A stretch of 42,982 nt of DNA from an uncultured Caryophanales bacterium (GTDB taxonomy: Bacteria; Bacillota_I; Bacilli_A; RFN20; CAG-826). The DNA lies in contig CAMOYS010000003.1 in the NCBI GenBank assembly GCA_946630435.1, forward strand, positions 1-42,982, given 5' to 3'. Positions 7,365 through 14,295 of this stretch are shown one piece after another (the stretch's first letter is position 1; each line of letters starts with the position of its first letter). The notes below the pieces were generated by a model. The model saw nothing but the letters and a program-made list of their open reading frames with translations, ran no database searches and had not been told where the DNA came from. The position numbers and the translations under genes were made by a program.

Positions 7365-7594
7365 TATTTAGCCCCCTTAATTTCTTTTATTTCTTCCTCG
7401 GTTAATTCGTGTAGCCAGTCAGTAAAAGAGTTAATTTCTACATAGTCGGTTAAATCTTCGATATAGTCAAAATAATAATCAACGAATTTTTGCAACTCGT
7501 TTTTTTCGATTTCTTCTTTATCTTCGTTATACATATTTTTATATATATAATCTTGGTCACACCAGCGTAAAAAGTCATTTCTACCTATATGCAT
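7364..7594 (-). CDS. Unknown 76-aa acidic protein
   Basis: ATG 7594 follows AAGGGGTTAAATT. The product is strongly acidic (NEDKEEIEKNELQKF, YFDYIEDLTDYVE, HELTEEEIKEIK) and aromatic. It could bind a basic partner; nothing more can be said from sequence. Confidence 0.65.
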   Translation of the reverse strand: MHIGRNDFLRWCDQDYIYKNMYNEDKEEIEKNELQKFVDYYFDYIEDLTDYVEINSFTDWLHELTEEEIKEIKGAK

Positions 7595-7597
7595 AAT

Positions 7598-7879
7598 TTA
7601 ACCCCTTAAAACTCTTTCAAAGTCTTTCTTCGTTTTTGGTGCATTTTTAACCTCGTAAAAAGATAAAAACGCTTTTAAATGTCTTAATGTGGTATTGCTT
7701 AAAAGTAATTCCTCTTTAACGCTTTTATTAAGTTTAAAAGTCTTTTCTTTTGTGTTAACCTCGCAAACATTAGTTAAATAAGAAAATAAAACGGCTTTGT
7801 TTTCGCTTTCTTTTACAATCGCTTTATTATAAAAACTCGCTCTCTTTTCGTTTTGTGGTTTAAGATAAAACTCTTTCAT
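7598..7879 (-). CDS. Unknown 93-aa protein of a type common in gut mobile elements
   Basis: The blocks FYLKPQNEKRASFYNKA, a central SYLTNVCEV and a C-terminal LSNTTLRHLKAFLSFY match, from memory, the layout of a small protein family found on phages and plasmids of gut bacteria (SFY-x-K-A, then S-x-TT-x-RH-x-x-x-FL). No function is known to me. ATG 7879 has GAGGA about 14 bases upstream. Confidence 0.65.
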   Translation of the reverse strand: MKEFYLKPQNEKRASFYNKAIVKESENKAVLFSYLTNVCEVNTKEKTFKLNKSVKEELLLSNTTLRHLKAFLSFYEVKNAPKTKKDFERVLRG

Positions 7880-8132
7880 AATTCTTTTTGTTTCCTCGCT
7901 TTCTTAAATAAATATAAAAAAGTTAGATAACATAAAAAATCTTGCTAGTTATCATTTTTAATAATATTAGTAATTGCTTTTTTAAATACTCTTAAAGAAT
8001 AGAATTAATTATAAATTAGTAATTATATTTTTGAGCCTTATTATAACGGCAAGCGTTAAAAAAGTAATAATTTTCACTCGCTTGCTTTCGGTAGTTTTTA
8101 CGGGCTTTTTTCTTTTCGCTTTTATTCATAAT
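7880..8132. other. AT-rich stretch between small leftward genes
   Basis: This gap between better-supported genes holds only the 37-codon basic ORF listed separately (8016-8129). The rest is AT-rich with no clear hairpin or promoter that I can see. Confidence 0.35.
8016..8129 (-). CDS. Possible 37-aa basic peptide
   Basis: ATG 8129 opens a 37-codon frame encoding a Lys/Arg/Tyr-rich peptide (MNKSEKKKARKNYRKQASEN...). It begins 3 bases after the stop of the preceding gene, as is usual in this cluster, but the ribosome binding site is weak. It may bind nucleic acid if made. Confidence is low because of size. Confidence 0.35.
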   Translation of the reverse strand: MNKSEKKKARKNYRKQASENYYFFNACRYNKAQKYNY

Positions 8133-8351
8133 TTAACGCTCGCTTTCTGGGTTATCGTTTCCAGTTAAAACAAAGTAAATATTTTTTAATAATCTTTGTT
8201 GTTGTGGTGTTCCGCTTTTCATATCCACATTATAGATATAAGTGCAAGCGACTAATTCAATTAATTTGTTTAATTGTGCTTTTGTAAATGCCTTACTATC
8301 TTTTAAAGCATAGTGCCTATTTAATTGATTAATAATAGTAGTGAATTTCAT
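8133..8351 (-). CDS. Unknown 72-aa protein
   Basis: ATG 8351 has AAGAGGAAC upstream. The product is helical (MKFTTIINQLNRHYALKDSK, AQLNKLIELVACTYIYN) and ends in a polar tail. It is the first gene of the second leftward cluster. No family is recognised. Confidence 0.6.
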   Translation of the reverse strand: MKFTTIINQLNRHYALKDSKAFTKAQLNKLIELVACTYIYNVDMKSGTPQQQRLLKNIYFVLTGNDNPESER

Positions 8352-8843
8352 TGTTTTTTTGTTCCTCTTTTCGTTTCTTTTGGTGTATCCCCTAAGAGTA
8401 TTAAAAAAAGCAACTACATATATATTATTTCGCTACTTTCAAAGCATTAATATTAATGCGTGCATTACATAACTAAAATAATTAATTATCACATAGCAAT
8501 AATATTTTTGCTTTGCTATTCGCTTTAATAGTTAGAACGGCGCAACCCTTGACAAGTTACTGGGGCAACTCTCGTAACCCTTACGCTTATTAATATAAAC
8601 AATATTTAGAATATTATCAATATTTTTTATGTAAAAGTTATTTCGCACGCTTTACAAATTAAAGACAATTTAAAGCAACATATTTTATATTTTTGGTATG
8701 TTTATATAACTATCATTTAAAACGCTTGCGCTTGCGCTTGTTTTATTCAATTTAAGAACATATTAAGAATTAAGTTAACTAATAGAAAGTTAATAATAAG
8801 TTAATTAAAACTATTTTATAAGACACGGGGAATGGCTAAACAT

Positions 8844-8873
8844 ATCGAACATTATTATATAAAATTGTTCGAT
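8844..8873. repeat. Perfect inverted repeat with AT-rich spacer
   Basis: ATCGAACA at 8844-8851 and TGTTCGAT at 8866-8873 are exact reverse complements separated by 14 A/T bases. This is the layout of a dimeric protein-binding site, for example an operator or a recombinase crossover-type site; it lies about 370 bases upstream of the serine recombinase gene. Confidence 0.55.
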
Positions 8874-9099
8874 TTCTTATTATAACTTTGTTATGTTTTC
8901 CAGTTTGTAAAAAATCTTAATTATTTACATAGAATTTTATTAATAAATTAATAATATGCTCGTTTTTGGTATATTATGGCTTTTAGTGGCTTATTTAATA
9001 GCGTTATTTAAGAAATTAAAGCCGTTTAACGCTTTGAAATAGTGTTGTTAGGTTGCTGGGGTAGGGTCTTATTAAACCCGTGAAAGACTGGGGCGGTTT

Positions 9100-9133
9100 A
9101 AGTCCTTTACCACCCACAAGAAAAAAAGGACTT
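9100..9133. repeat. Stem-loop upstream of the recombinase promoter
   Basis: AAGTCCTTT (9100-9108) pairs exactly with AAAGGACTT (9125-9133) across a 16-base loop. There is no T-run after it on the plus strand, so a regulatory or recombination site is as likely as a terminator. Confidence 0.4.
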
Positions 9134-9181
9134 CCCAAAAATTCTTGAAAAACAAAAGGGCAAAAAATTATGCAAAAGGTG

Positions 9182-9210
9182 TTGACAACGCTTTATATAG
9201 AATTTAGAAT
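9182..9210 (+). promoter_or_regulatory. Sigma70-type promoter for the serine recombinase and following genes
   Basis: TTGACA (9182-9187), a 17-base spacer and TAGAAT (9205-9210): a perfect -35 box and near-consensus -10 box about 30 bases before the recombinase start. It would drive the rightward accessory train that ends at the terminator near 12483. Confidence 0.8.
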
Positions 9211-9240
9211 TAAGTTATGCCGAAAAGGAGGCGATGAAAA

Positions 9241-9990
9241 GTGAGAAATGCGATAGGTTATGTTAGGGTTTCGACCAATGAACAAGACGACAAGTTTGGT
9301 ATCGAGGCGCAAAAAGAGGCAATTTTGAAGTTTGCCGATGAAAATGGGTTTGTGATTGTCGAGTGGGCGAAAGATGTTATTAGTGGGGCGAGCGAGAATA
9401 AACCAGCGCTCAATTCTTTACTATATTCGATAGATGTGAATAACCCGCCTTATGAAGCGGTCATAGTTTTTAAATACGATAGAATTGCGAGGGAGATGTT
9501 GCAACTTTGCTATGCGGTGCTTGAATTTAAGCGCAAGAACATTGAACTACATAGCGTCCACGATGATATGAATTTAGAAAAGCCAGAGAATAAGTTGATG
9601 TTGGCGGTCGTTGGCTATTGTGCGGAAAAAGAGCGTGAGAGCATTAAGATTAGAACAAGTGCTGGTAGGTTACAAAAGGCGAATGGTGGTGGTTACGCTG
9701 GTGGGACAGTTCCACTTGGTTACACGACTTTACACGGAAGATTAGTTTTAGAGCCGAGCGAAAAGGCGGTTGTGCTTATGATTTATGAAATGGTTAAAAA
9801 GCAAAAGATGTCTTTAAATCGTGTGGCGGAATATCTAAATGATAATAATGTTAAGTCCAAGCGTGGCGGAAGATGGACGGCTCGAAGTGTCAAATACATC
9901 ATCGACAACGAAAAGTTTTATCGTGGTTATTATAAATACGGAAAAGACGGAAAGTGGGTTAAGGGCGAACACGAAGCCTTATTTTATTAG
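9241..9990 (+). CDS. Short serine recombinase (resolvase/invertase family)
   Basis: This 249-residue DNA recombinase starts at GTG 9241 behind AAGGAGG. The resolvase catalytic domain (about residues 3-145) holds the nucleophile Ser11 in GYVRVST and the active-site cluster D80-R81...R84 in KYDRIARE. A Recombinase domain (PF07508 type) follows from about 150 to 240 (GTVPLGY, WTARSVKYIIDNEKFYRG). It stops right after KGEHEALFY, where large serine integrases go on into a zinc ribbon and coiled coil, so it is only about half their usual length. It may be a naturally short recombinase acting as a resolvase or invertase, or a truncated integrase. The phage's own integrase is the tyrosine enzyme at 31946. 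Confidence 0.9.
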   Translation: MRNAIGYVRVSTNEQDDKFGIEAQKEAILKFADENGFVIVEWAKDVISGASENKPALNSLLYSIDVNNPPYEAVIVFKYDRIAREMLQLCYAVLEFKRKNIELHSVHDDMNLEKPENKLMLAVVGYCAEKERESIKIRTSAGRLQKANGGGYAGGTVPLGYTTLHGRLVLEPSEKAVVLMIYEMVKKQKMSLNRVAEYLNDNNVKSKRGGRWTARSVKYIIDNEKFYRGYYKYGKDGKWVKGEHEALFY

Positions 9991-9992
9991 TT

Positions 9993-10247
9993 ATGAAAGC
10001 GATTAAAACTTTGAAATCATTATATAAATACACTCACGAAAACCCTAGCGTTGATGTTGTTTATATTAGTATGAAATTAGCCAATTATATAACTTTATTA
10101 GAACACGAATATATAGATAGCATAACTAGAGGCGTTCCAATGAAACCAAAACACCAGCAAGATTATTGGTTATTTAATGACTGCATTGTTGCAAATGGAA
10201 CTAAGTTTTTAGTAGAGGAGGCAAAAAATGAAATCAATTTTAATTAG
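9993..10247 (+). CDS. Unknown 84-aa protein
   Basis: ATG 9993 comes 2 bases after the recombinase stop; no clear ribosome binding site is seen, so it may depend on translational coupling. The product is mixed helical (MKAIKTLKSLYKYTHENPS ... LLEHEYIDSIT) and ends in FLVEEAKNEINFN. Its 3' end overlaps the ASCH remnant by 20 bases. No family is recognised. Confidence 0.6.
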   Translation: MKAIKTLKSLYKYTHENPSVDVVYISMKLANYITLLEHEYIDSITRGVPMKPKHQQDYWLFNDCIVANGTKFLVEEAKNEINFN

Positions 10248-10326
10248 TATCAAACCAAAATATGTAGCCAAAATCTTAAATGGCGAAAAGACCATAGAAA
10301 TTAGAAAAACTTGCCGAAAGATATAA
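10228..10326 (+). pseudogene. Truncated ASCH-domain gene remnant (first 32 codons)
   Basis: AGGAGG precedes ATG 10228, and the frame encodes MKSILISIKPKYVAKILNGEKT followed by IEIRKT, the characteristic N-terminus of ASCH-domain (PUA-like, RNA-binding) proteins common in phages, which normally run to well over 100 residues. Here the frame ends after 32 residues. In a second frame, the DNA just after the break reads like the C-terminus of another gene (KLAERYKGELELL then TGA at about 10345). The simplest reading is a deletion that joined the head of an ASCH gene to the tail of a different gene. Confidence 0.65.
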
Positions 10327-10344
10327 AGGAGAGTTGGAATTGTT

Positions 10345-10557
10345 ATGATTTATTACAGCGATATGGACGAAGATATTAGAGAGATAACTAACAAAATTAG
10401 TGAATTAGGTTATTACTTTGACAATCCAAAAGAAGTAGCAACTTTATGGAAAGAATATAGCAATGGGGTTTGTGCTCAATGGCTTGTAGTATATGATATG
10501 ACTTTAAGGCATTTTGCTGAATGGCTAAAGGAAAATAAGGAGATTGAATACTTATGA
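10345..10557 (+). CDS. Unknown 70-aa protein
   Basis: ATG 10345 has AAGGAGA upstream. The product is acidic and helical (MIYYSDMDEDIREITNKISELG ... FAEWLKENKEIEYL). It overlaps the next gene by 4 bases (ATGA). No family is recognised. Confidence 0.65.
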   Translation: MIYYSDMDEDIREITNKISELGYYFDNPKEVATLWKEYSNGVCAQWLVVYDMTLRHFAEWLKENKEIEYL

Positions 10558-10736
10558 AATATAGTGCATATCCAGTAGAAAATAAACCTATTATTGGAGA
10601 AGACGACCAATATAAAAAATTGATTATTTGTATGATAAAGTTTTTGGAAAATAAAACTGATAATTTATATCAATTTTTGGAAGATAACAATATTAGTTTA
10701 GAAACATATATGACTTTTAGAGGTAATTATTTATGA
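10554..10736 (+). CDS. Unknown 60-aa protein
   Basis: A short gene coupled on both sides by ATGA. The product (MKYSAYPVENKPIIGEDDQYK ...) is mixed and carries no recognisable domain. Coding is supported by position in a gap-free operon. Confidence 0.6.
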   Translation: MKYSAYPVENKPIIGEDDQYKKLIICMIKFLENKTDNLYQFLEDNNISLETYMTFRGNYL

Positions 10737-11146
10737 CTAAAGGTTTAGAAGCATTAGAAATTATCGTTGATAGACTTGCTATAAAAAAATATGATGAAAG
10801 TGGAAATCTTACATATTGGAAAAGCACTATAGATGAAGAATATCAAGTCATCGAAAAAGAACTCAAAGATGTTGATGAAATTATGTCTAATCATAACTGC
10901 TCTGATTTAATCGAATTAAACGAAAAATTATGCGATTATGAAGAATTAAAGTTCGATGATGATGTTAAGCAAATGAAACTTAAAGCGTTAGAGATTGTTA
11001 AGAAAAAACGAGTTCATACCCGTATGCTTCAAATGGTAAATGATGATTTTACTTATCTTGATTACAATAAACAATTTGCGAGAGAGCCAAGCGAAGATTT
11101 AACTCAAGAAGAATACGACTTAGTGAAAGGGGTATTTTATGACTAA
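10733..11146 (+). CDS. Unknown phage accessory protein, MTKGL family (137 aa)
   Basis: It begins MTKGLEALEIIVDRLA, carries an internal IEKELKDVDEIM and KALEIVKKKRVH helix, and ends EDLTQEEYDLVKGVFYD. The next gene shares the start (MTKGL-x-ALE), the IEKELKALEIM block and the EEFDLLKEV end, so the two are paralogues. From memory, this layout occurs repeatedly in Firmicutes phages with unknown function. It overlaps both neighbours. Confidence 0.7.
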   Translation: MTKGLEALEIIVDRLAIKKYDESGNLTYWKSTIDEEYQVIEKELKDVDEIMSNHNCSDLIELNEKLCDYEELKFDDDVKQMKLKALEIVKKKRVHTRMLQMVNDDFTYLDYNKQFAREPSEDLTQEEYDLVKGVFYD

Positions 11147-11399
11147 GGGTTTGTTAGCGCTAGAAAAAATTTGTAATAATTTCCCTCTCAACTCGACAAG
11201 TGGTTTTATAATTCCTATCGAGAAAGAATTGAAAGCACTAGAAATTATGACTAAATATGACTTGAAAAAGAGCAATATAACAAGATTTAACAATTATGAC
11301 GACTTTATTAAGACTATGTATTTAGGCATTGATGGGGTGGTTTATGATGAACACCCTAGCAAAGAAGAATTTGATTTATTGAAAGAGGTATTGCTATGA
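11139..11399 (+). CDS. Unknown phage accessory protein, MTKGL family (86 aa)
   Basis: A shorter paralogue of the preceding gene: MTKGLLALEKIC, then PIEKELKALEIMTKYDL, then SKEEFDLLKEVLL. The central 50 residues of the longer version are missing. It starts inside the previous gene behind GAAAGGGG, and its own last codons (GAG GTA TTG CTA) double as the ribosome binding site of the next gene. Confidence 0.7.
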   Translation: MTKGLLALEKICNNFPLNSTSGFIIPIEKELKALEIMTKYDLKKSNITRFNNYDDFIKTMYLGIDGVVYDEHPSKEEFDLLKEVLL

Positions 11400-11701
11400 A
11401 AGTAACGATTTATATGCCAATTAATTTATATTTAGATTGTCGCATAAATAGAAAAGAAATAATTAATAATACGATAGCCGAAAAAATAAAAGAATTAATA
11501 TACAAAAACGGGACTAGTTTAGATATTAAGATAAGACAAAGACCACATAATGTGTTAATAGAACCATTACCGATAATTAATGGCTATGTTAGATGTTATT
11601 TAGAAAATGACAAAGAGTGGTTTCATACACCAGAAGAAGTTAGAAAATATTTGGAAGAAAATTGGTATGACTATGTAATTGAATATGAGGTGTTATTATG
11701 A
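11396..11701 (+). CDS. Unknown 101-aa protein
   Basis: ATG 11396 follows GAGGTATTGCT with a 4-base overlap. The product is rich in Ile/Asn/Tyr (MKVTIYMPINLYLDCRINRK) and ends EYEVLL. No family is recognised. Confidence 0.65.
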   Translation: MKVTIYMPINLYLDCRINRKEIINNTIAEKIKELIYKNGTSLDIKIRQRPHNVLIEPLPIINGYVRCYLENDKEWFHTPEEVRKYLEENWYDYVIEYEVLL

Positions 11702-12198
11702 GGTTAACGAAAGAAGATAGATACGGACATTTTTATACAAATAGAGCGAGTTGCAGAAACATTTGGTCTTTGGACGGAAAAAAGTTAGAGGGAGAATATT
11801 TTGAAAATCAAACTCTTGCTATTGATGGAGAGGCAATAGATAAACTTGGTCAATTAGAAGATGTATTAAAAAAATACAATTTAAACAATGTTGAAGAATT
11901 AGATATAGTTTTAAACGCTTATTTTAAAGCCGTTGATGAACTTATAAATAAGCCACAAATAATGGATAGGCTAAATCAACTTGTAGCCATTGAAAAAGAA
12001 CTTGAAATAGACTTTATTACATTGTTTAAAGCGGTAAATAATGGTTTTTGGTTTAAGAAAAATGACTTAATTATGTTTACGGACGATAATAGAACTTATT
12101 GGTCTAATTATGAATTATATGTTCCAAGTTACGATTTATGGGTAAAACTTGCAGACTACGGAAAAACTTGGGCGTTAACTAAGGAGGAATTGCTATGA
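11698..12198 (+). CDS. Unknown 166-aa protein
   Basis: It begins MRLTKEDRYGHFYTNRASC and carries a helical middle (IDKLGQLEDVLKKYNLNN) and a Trp/Tyr-rich end (YELYVPSYDLWVKLADYGKT). The N-terminal start with 'LTKEDxxGHFY' followed by 'KLGxLEDxLEKY' resembles, from memory, small phage accessory proteins that often sit beside the MTKGL family. Function unknown. Confidence 0.68.
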   Translation: MRLTKEDRYGHFYTNRASCRNIWSLDGKKLEGEYFENQTLAIDGEAIDKLGQLEDVLKKYNLNNVEELDIVLNAYFKAVDELINKPQIMDRLNQLVAIEKELEIDFITLFKAVNNGFWFKKNDLIMFTDDNRTYWSNYELYVPSYDLWVKLADYGKTWALTKEELL

Positions 12199-12449
12199 AA
12201 ACATTATTAATTGGTTTTTATGATTACCCTTATTTATCAAAAGCGTATGAATTAGAAAACGATAAAATAACCAAAATTAATTTAGACGATAGAACTTTCC
12301 ACTTAATTAACGACTATAATTGTAGTTGGTATAAAGAAGAATATAGCGAAAAGGAAAGAGAAGATATTGAAAAGTTGTTTAATAAATACGAAAGGGTAAT
12401 TGCGTGCGAAGATAGTGAATATTGGTTACTGAAAATGTCCATAAAATAG
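12195..12449 (+). CDS. Unknown 84-aa protein, last gene of accessory train
   Basis: ATG 12195 follows AAGGAGGAATTGCT. The product contains paired aromatic and acidic stretches (YSEKEREDIEKLFNKYERVI). Its TAG stop lies inside a small 6-bp hairpin (12435-12454), and an intrinsic terminator follows 33 bases later. Confidence 0.65.
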   Translation: MKTLLIGFYDYPYLSKAYELENDKITKINLDDRTFHLINDYNCSWYKEEYSEKEREDIEKLFNKYERVIACEDSEYWLLKMSIK

Positions 12450-12482
12450 GACATCGTTAAATCTTATATAATAAAAATACAC

Positions 12483-12508
12483 AAAAGGGTGTTAATCGCA
12501 CCCTTTTT
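12483..12508 (+). terminator. Intrinsic terminator between accessory train and late operon
   Basis: A perfect 9-bp stem (AAAAGGGTG / CACCCTTTT) with a 7-base loop and a following T-run. It isolates the rightward accessory genes from TerL. Confidence 0.85.
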
Positions 12509-12532
12509 ATATGCTTTAGGAGGTAAAATAGT

Positions 12533-14218
12533 ATGGGAAAAAGTCCATTTAACATCGTATTCGAGTTTGCAAAGAAGCAAAACGGAAAATCACAGCAAAC
12601 AATTCGTGATTTAGTGCAAATTGTGAAAAACGACATCAAAGCCGACCCACAAAAAGGTCTTTATTTTGGCAATAAACTTAAAAACTATTTAGATATTCTA
12701 ATTAAACAAGAAACTGATTTAACAAGTTTTTATTATGATTGCTATTGGCAAGTGCTTGTTGCCGAAACACCATACTCGCTAGATAGTTACTTTCAAGCGT
12801 TAGAGTGGAATAGACCTATCAATGAAAGATTTTATTTACCAAGAAGAAAACAATTACTAGATATAGTCAAAGCATTAGAAGATTTATTTATATGGGACAA
12901 ATATGATGAATTATTTTTAAGTCAACCTCCAAGGACTGGAAAATCAACGCTTGTTTTATTCACATCTACTTGGCTTTTAGGTATGGATAGCGAAAAAGCG
13001 AACTTATATTCAAGTGCTGGAGAAAGTTTAGTCAACACTTTTTATGCTGGTTTAACCGAAATTTTAAATGACGACCACACTTATTGCTGGCAAAAGATAT
13101 TTCCAAACGCATTTTGGGACAAAAACTCATTTATGAACTCAAAAGAGTGCTATTTAGATGTTGGGAGAAAGAAAAGATACCATAGTTTTACTGGAAGAAG
13201 TATTGATAGTAAGAGTTTAAATGGTGCGTGCGATTGCAATGGTGTTTTAATCGCTGACGACTTATGTAGTGATATTGAAGTCGCTATTAACAAAGAAAGA
13301 TTAGCCATTTTAAACCTTAAAGTTAGAAACAATTTATTATCTCGTGCGAAGATGGGTGCAAAAATCTTATGGATAGGAACTAGATGGAGCGACGCTGACC
13401 CAATCGGTGCTAGATTAGAGAGTTTAGAGAACACTACAAAGCGTTTTAGAATTATTAATAGACCAGCACTTAATGACAAAGACGAAAGCAATTTTGATTA
13501 TTTATTTGGCGTAGGTTTTAGCACTCAATATTATTTAGATTTAAGACAAACATTTATAGATAAAGACGATGGTGCTAGTTTTAGTGCGATGTATATGGGC
13601 GTTCCAGTAGAGCGTAGTGCTTTGTTATTCCCACACGATGAATTGAGGACTTATAACAATGTTTTGCCTAGTGGCGAGCCAGATAGAAAGTTCGCATTTG
13701 TCGATGTTGCGTGGGGTGGTGGCGACTATTGTGTTATGCCAGTAATTTATCAATATGGAAACGACTTATATTGTGTAGATATGGTTTGCGACCCATCGAA
13801 TAAGAAAATAACACAGCCAAAAATCGCAAATATGATTATTAAACATAAACTAGGTAGTGTTTGTTTTGAAAAGAATAGAGGTGGCGATGAATATAAAGAA
13901 GATATTGAGAAGATTTTAGACGAAAACCATTTCTTTACTAATATCCAACAAAAGAACGCTTTTGCAATTCAAAAGAAAGGTGCAAATAGTAAGGAAGTTA
14001 AAATCTTTGAACACGCACCACAAATCAAAGAAATCTTTTATTTATCTTCTAAATATCGTTCAAATGACTATAAAAAAGCCATTGAATTACTATGCAATTA
14101 TTCTTTAACACGCAAGAAACAAAAGGACGATGTGCCAGACGCTCTTGCTGGTTGTATAGATATGTTTAGGGAAGTAGTTAAGCGTGTTGAAATCAAAGCC
14201 GTTATGCGTCCATTTTAA
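12533..14218 (+). CDS. terL: Terminase large subunit
   Basis: This 561-residue DNA-packaging motor cuts concatemers and pumps DNA through the portal. The N-terminal ATPase domain has a P-loop at about residues 131-139 (QPPRTGKST) and a Walker B at 238-243 (VLIADD). The C-terminal RNase H-like nuclease domain starts at Asp391 (FAFVDVAWGG), with FEKNRGG and a final DDVPDALAG supplying further acidic ligands. The start follows a TTTAGGAGG site. It opens the late operon. The likely small subunit is not next to it but at 40767, about 14 kb away on the circle. Confidence 0.95.
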   Translation: MGKSPFNIVFEFAKKQNGKSQQTIRDLVQIVKNDIKADPQKGLYFGNKLKNYLDILIKQETDLTSFYYDCYWQVLVAETPYSLDSYFQALEWNRPINERFYLPRRKQLLDIVKALEDLFIWDKYDELFLSQPPRTGKSTLVLFTSTWLLGMDSEKANLYSSAGESLVNTFYAGLTEILNDDHTYCWQKIFPNAFWDKNSFMNSKECYLDVGRKKRYHSFTGRSIDSKSLNGACDCNGVLIADDLCSDIEVAINKERLAILNLKVRNNLLSRAKMGAKILWIGTRWSDADPIGARLESLENTTKRFRIINRPALNDKDESNFDYLFGVGFSTQYYLDLRQTFIDKDDGASFSAMYMGVPVERSALLFPHDELRTYNNVLPSGEPDRKFAFVDVAWGGGDYCVMPVIYQYGNDLYCVDMVCDPSNKKITQPKIANMIIKHKLGSVCFEKNRGGDEYKEDIEKILDENHFFTNIQQKNAFAIQKKGANSKEVKIFEHAPQIKEIFYLSSKYRSNDYKKAIELLCNYSLTRKKQKDDVPDALAGCIDMFREVVKRVEIKAVMRPF

Positions 14219-14295
14219 CGAAATATGTTAACACTTTCGCATTTTATCTTTTTAATGCGTTTATCTCTTTGCTATTAGTGTAAATAGGTAGAAAT

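Larger units (their letters stand above)
8352..9240. other. 890-bp AT-rich non-coding region between divergent gene clusters
   Basis: No gene is visible on either strand. The region contains a perfect 8-bp inverted repeat around an AT-only centre (8844-8873), a threefold CGCTTG micro-repeat near 8729-8746, one copy of the 15-mer shared with 6708-6722 (9013-9027), a 9-bp stem (9100-9133) and a promoter for the recombinase (9182-9210). The length and composition would suit an origin, a partition site or a recombination site; none is proven. Confidence 0.5.

Noticed and set aside
8729-8746. CGCTTG triple repeat as a CRISPR or iteron array
   Set aside because: The units are only 6 bases with no spacers; too short to call anything.
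12467-12472. TATAAT as a late promoter
   Set aside because: There is no -35 box at a suitable distance, and the terminator at 12483 would end such a transcript.
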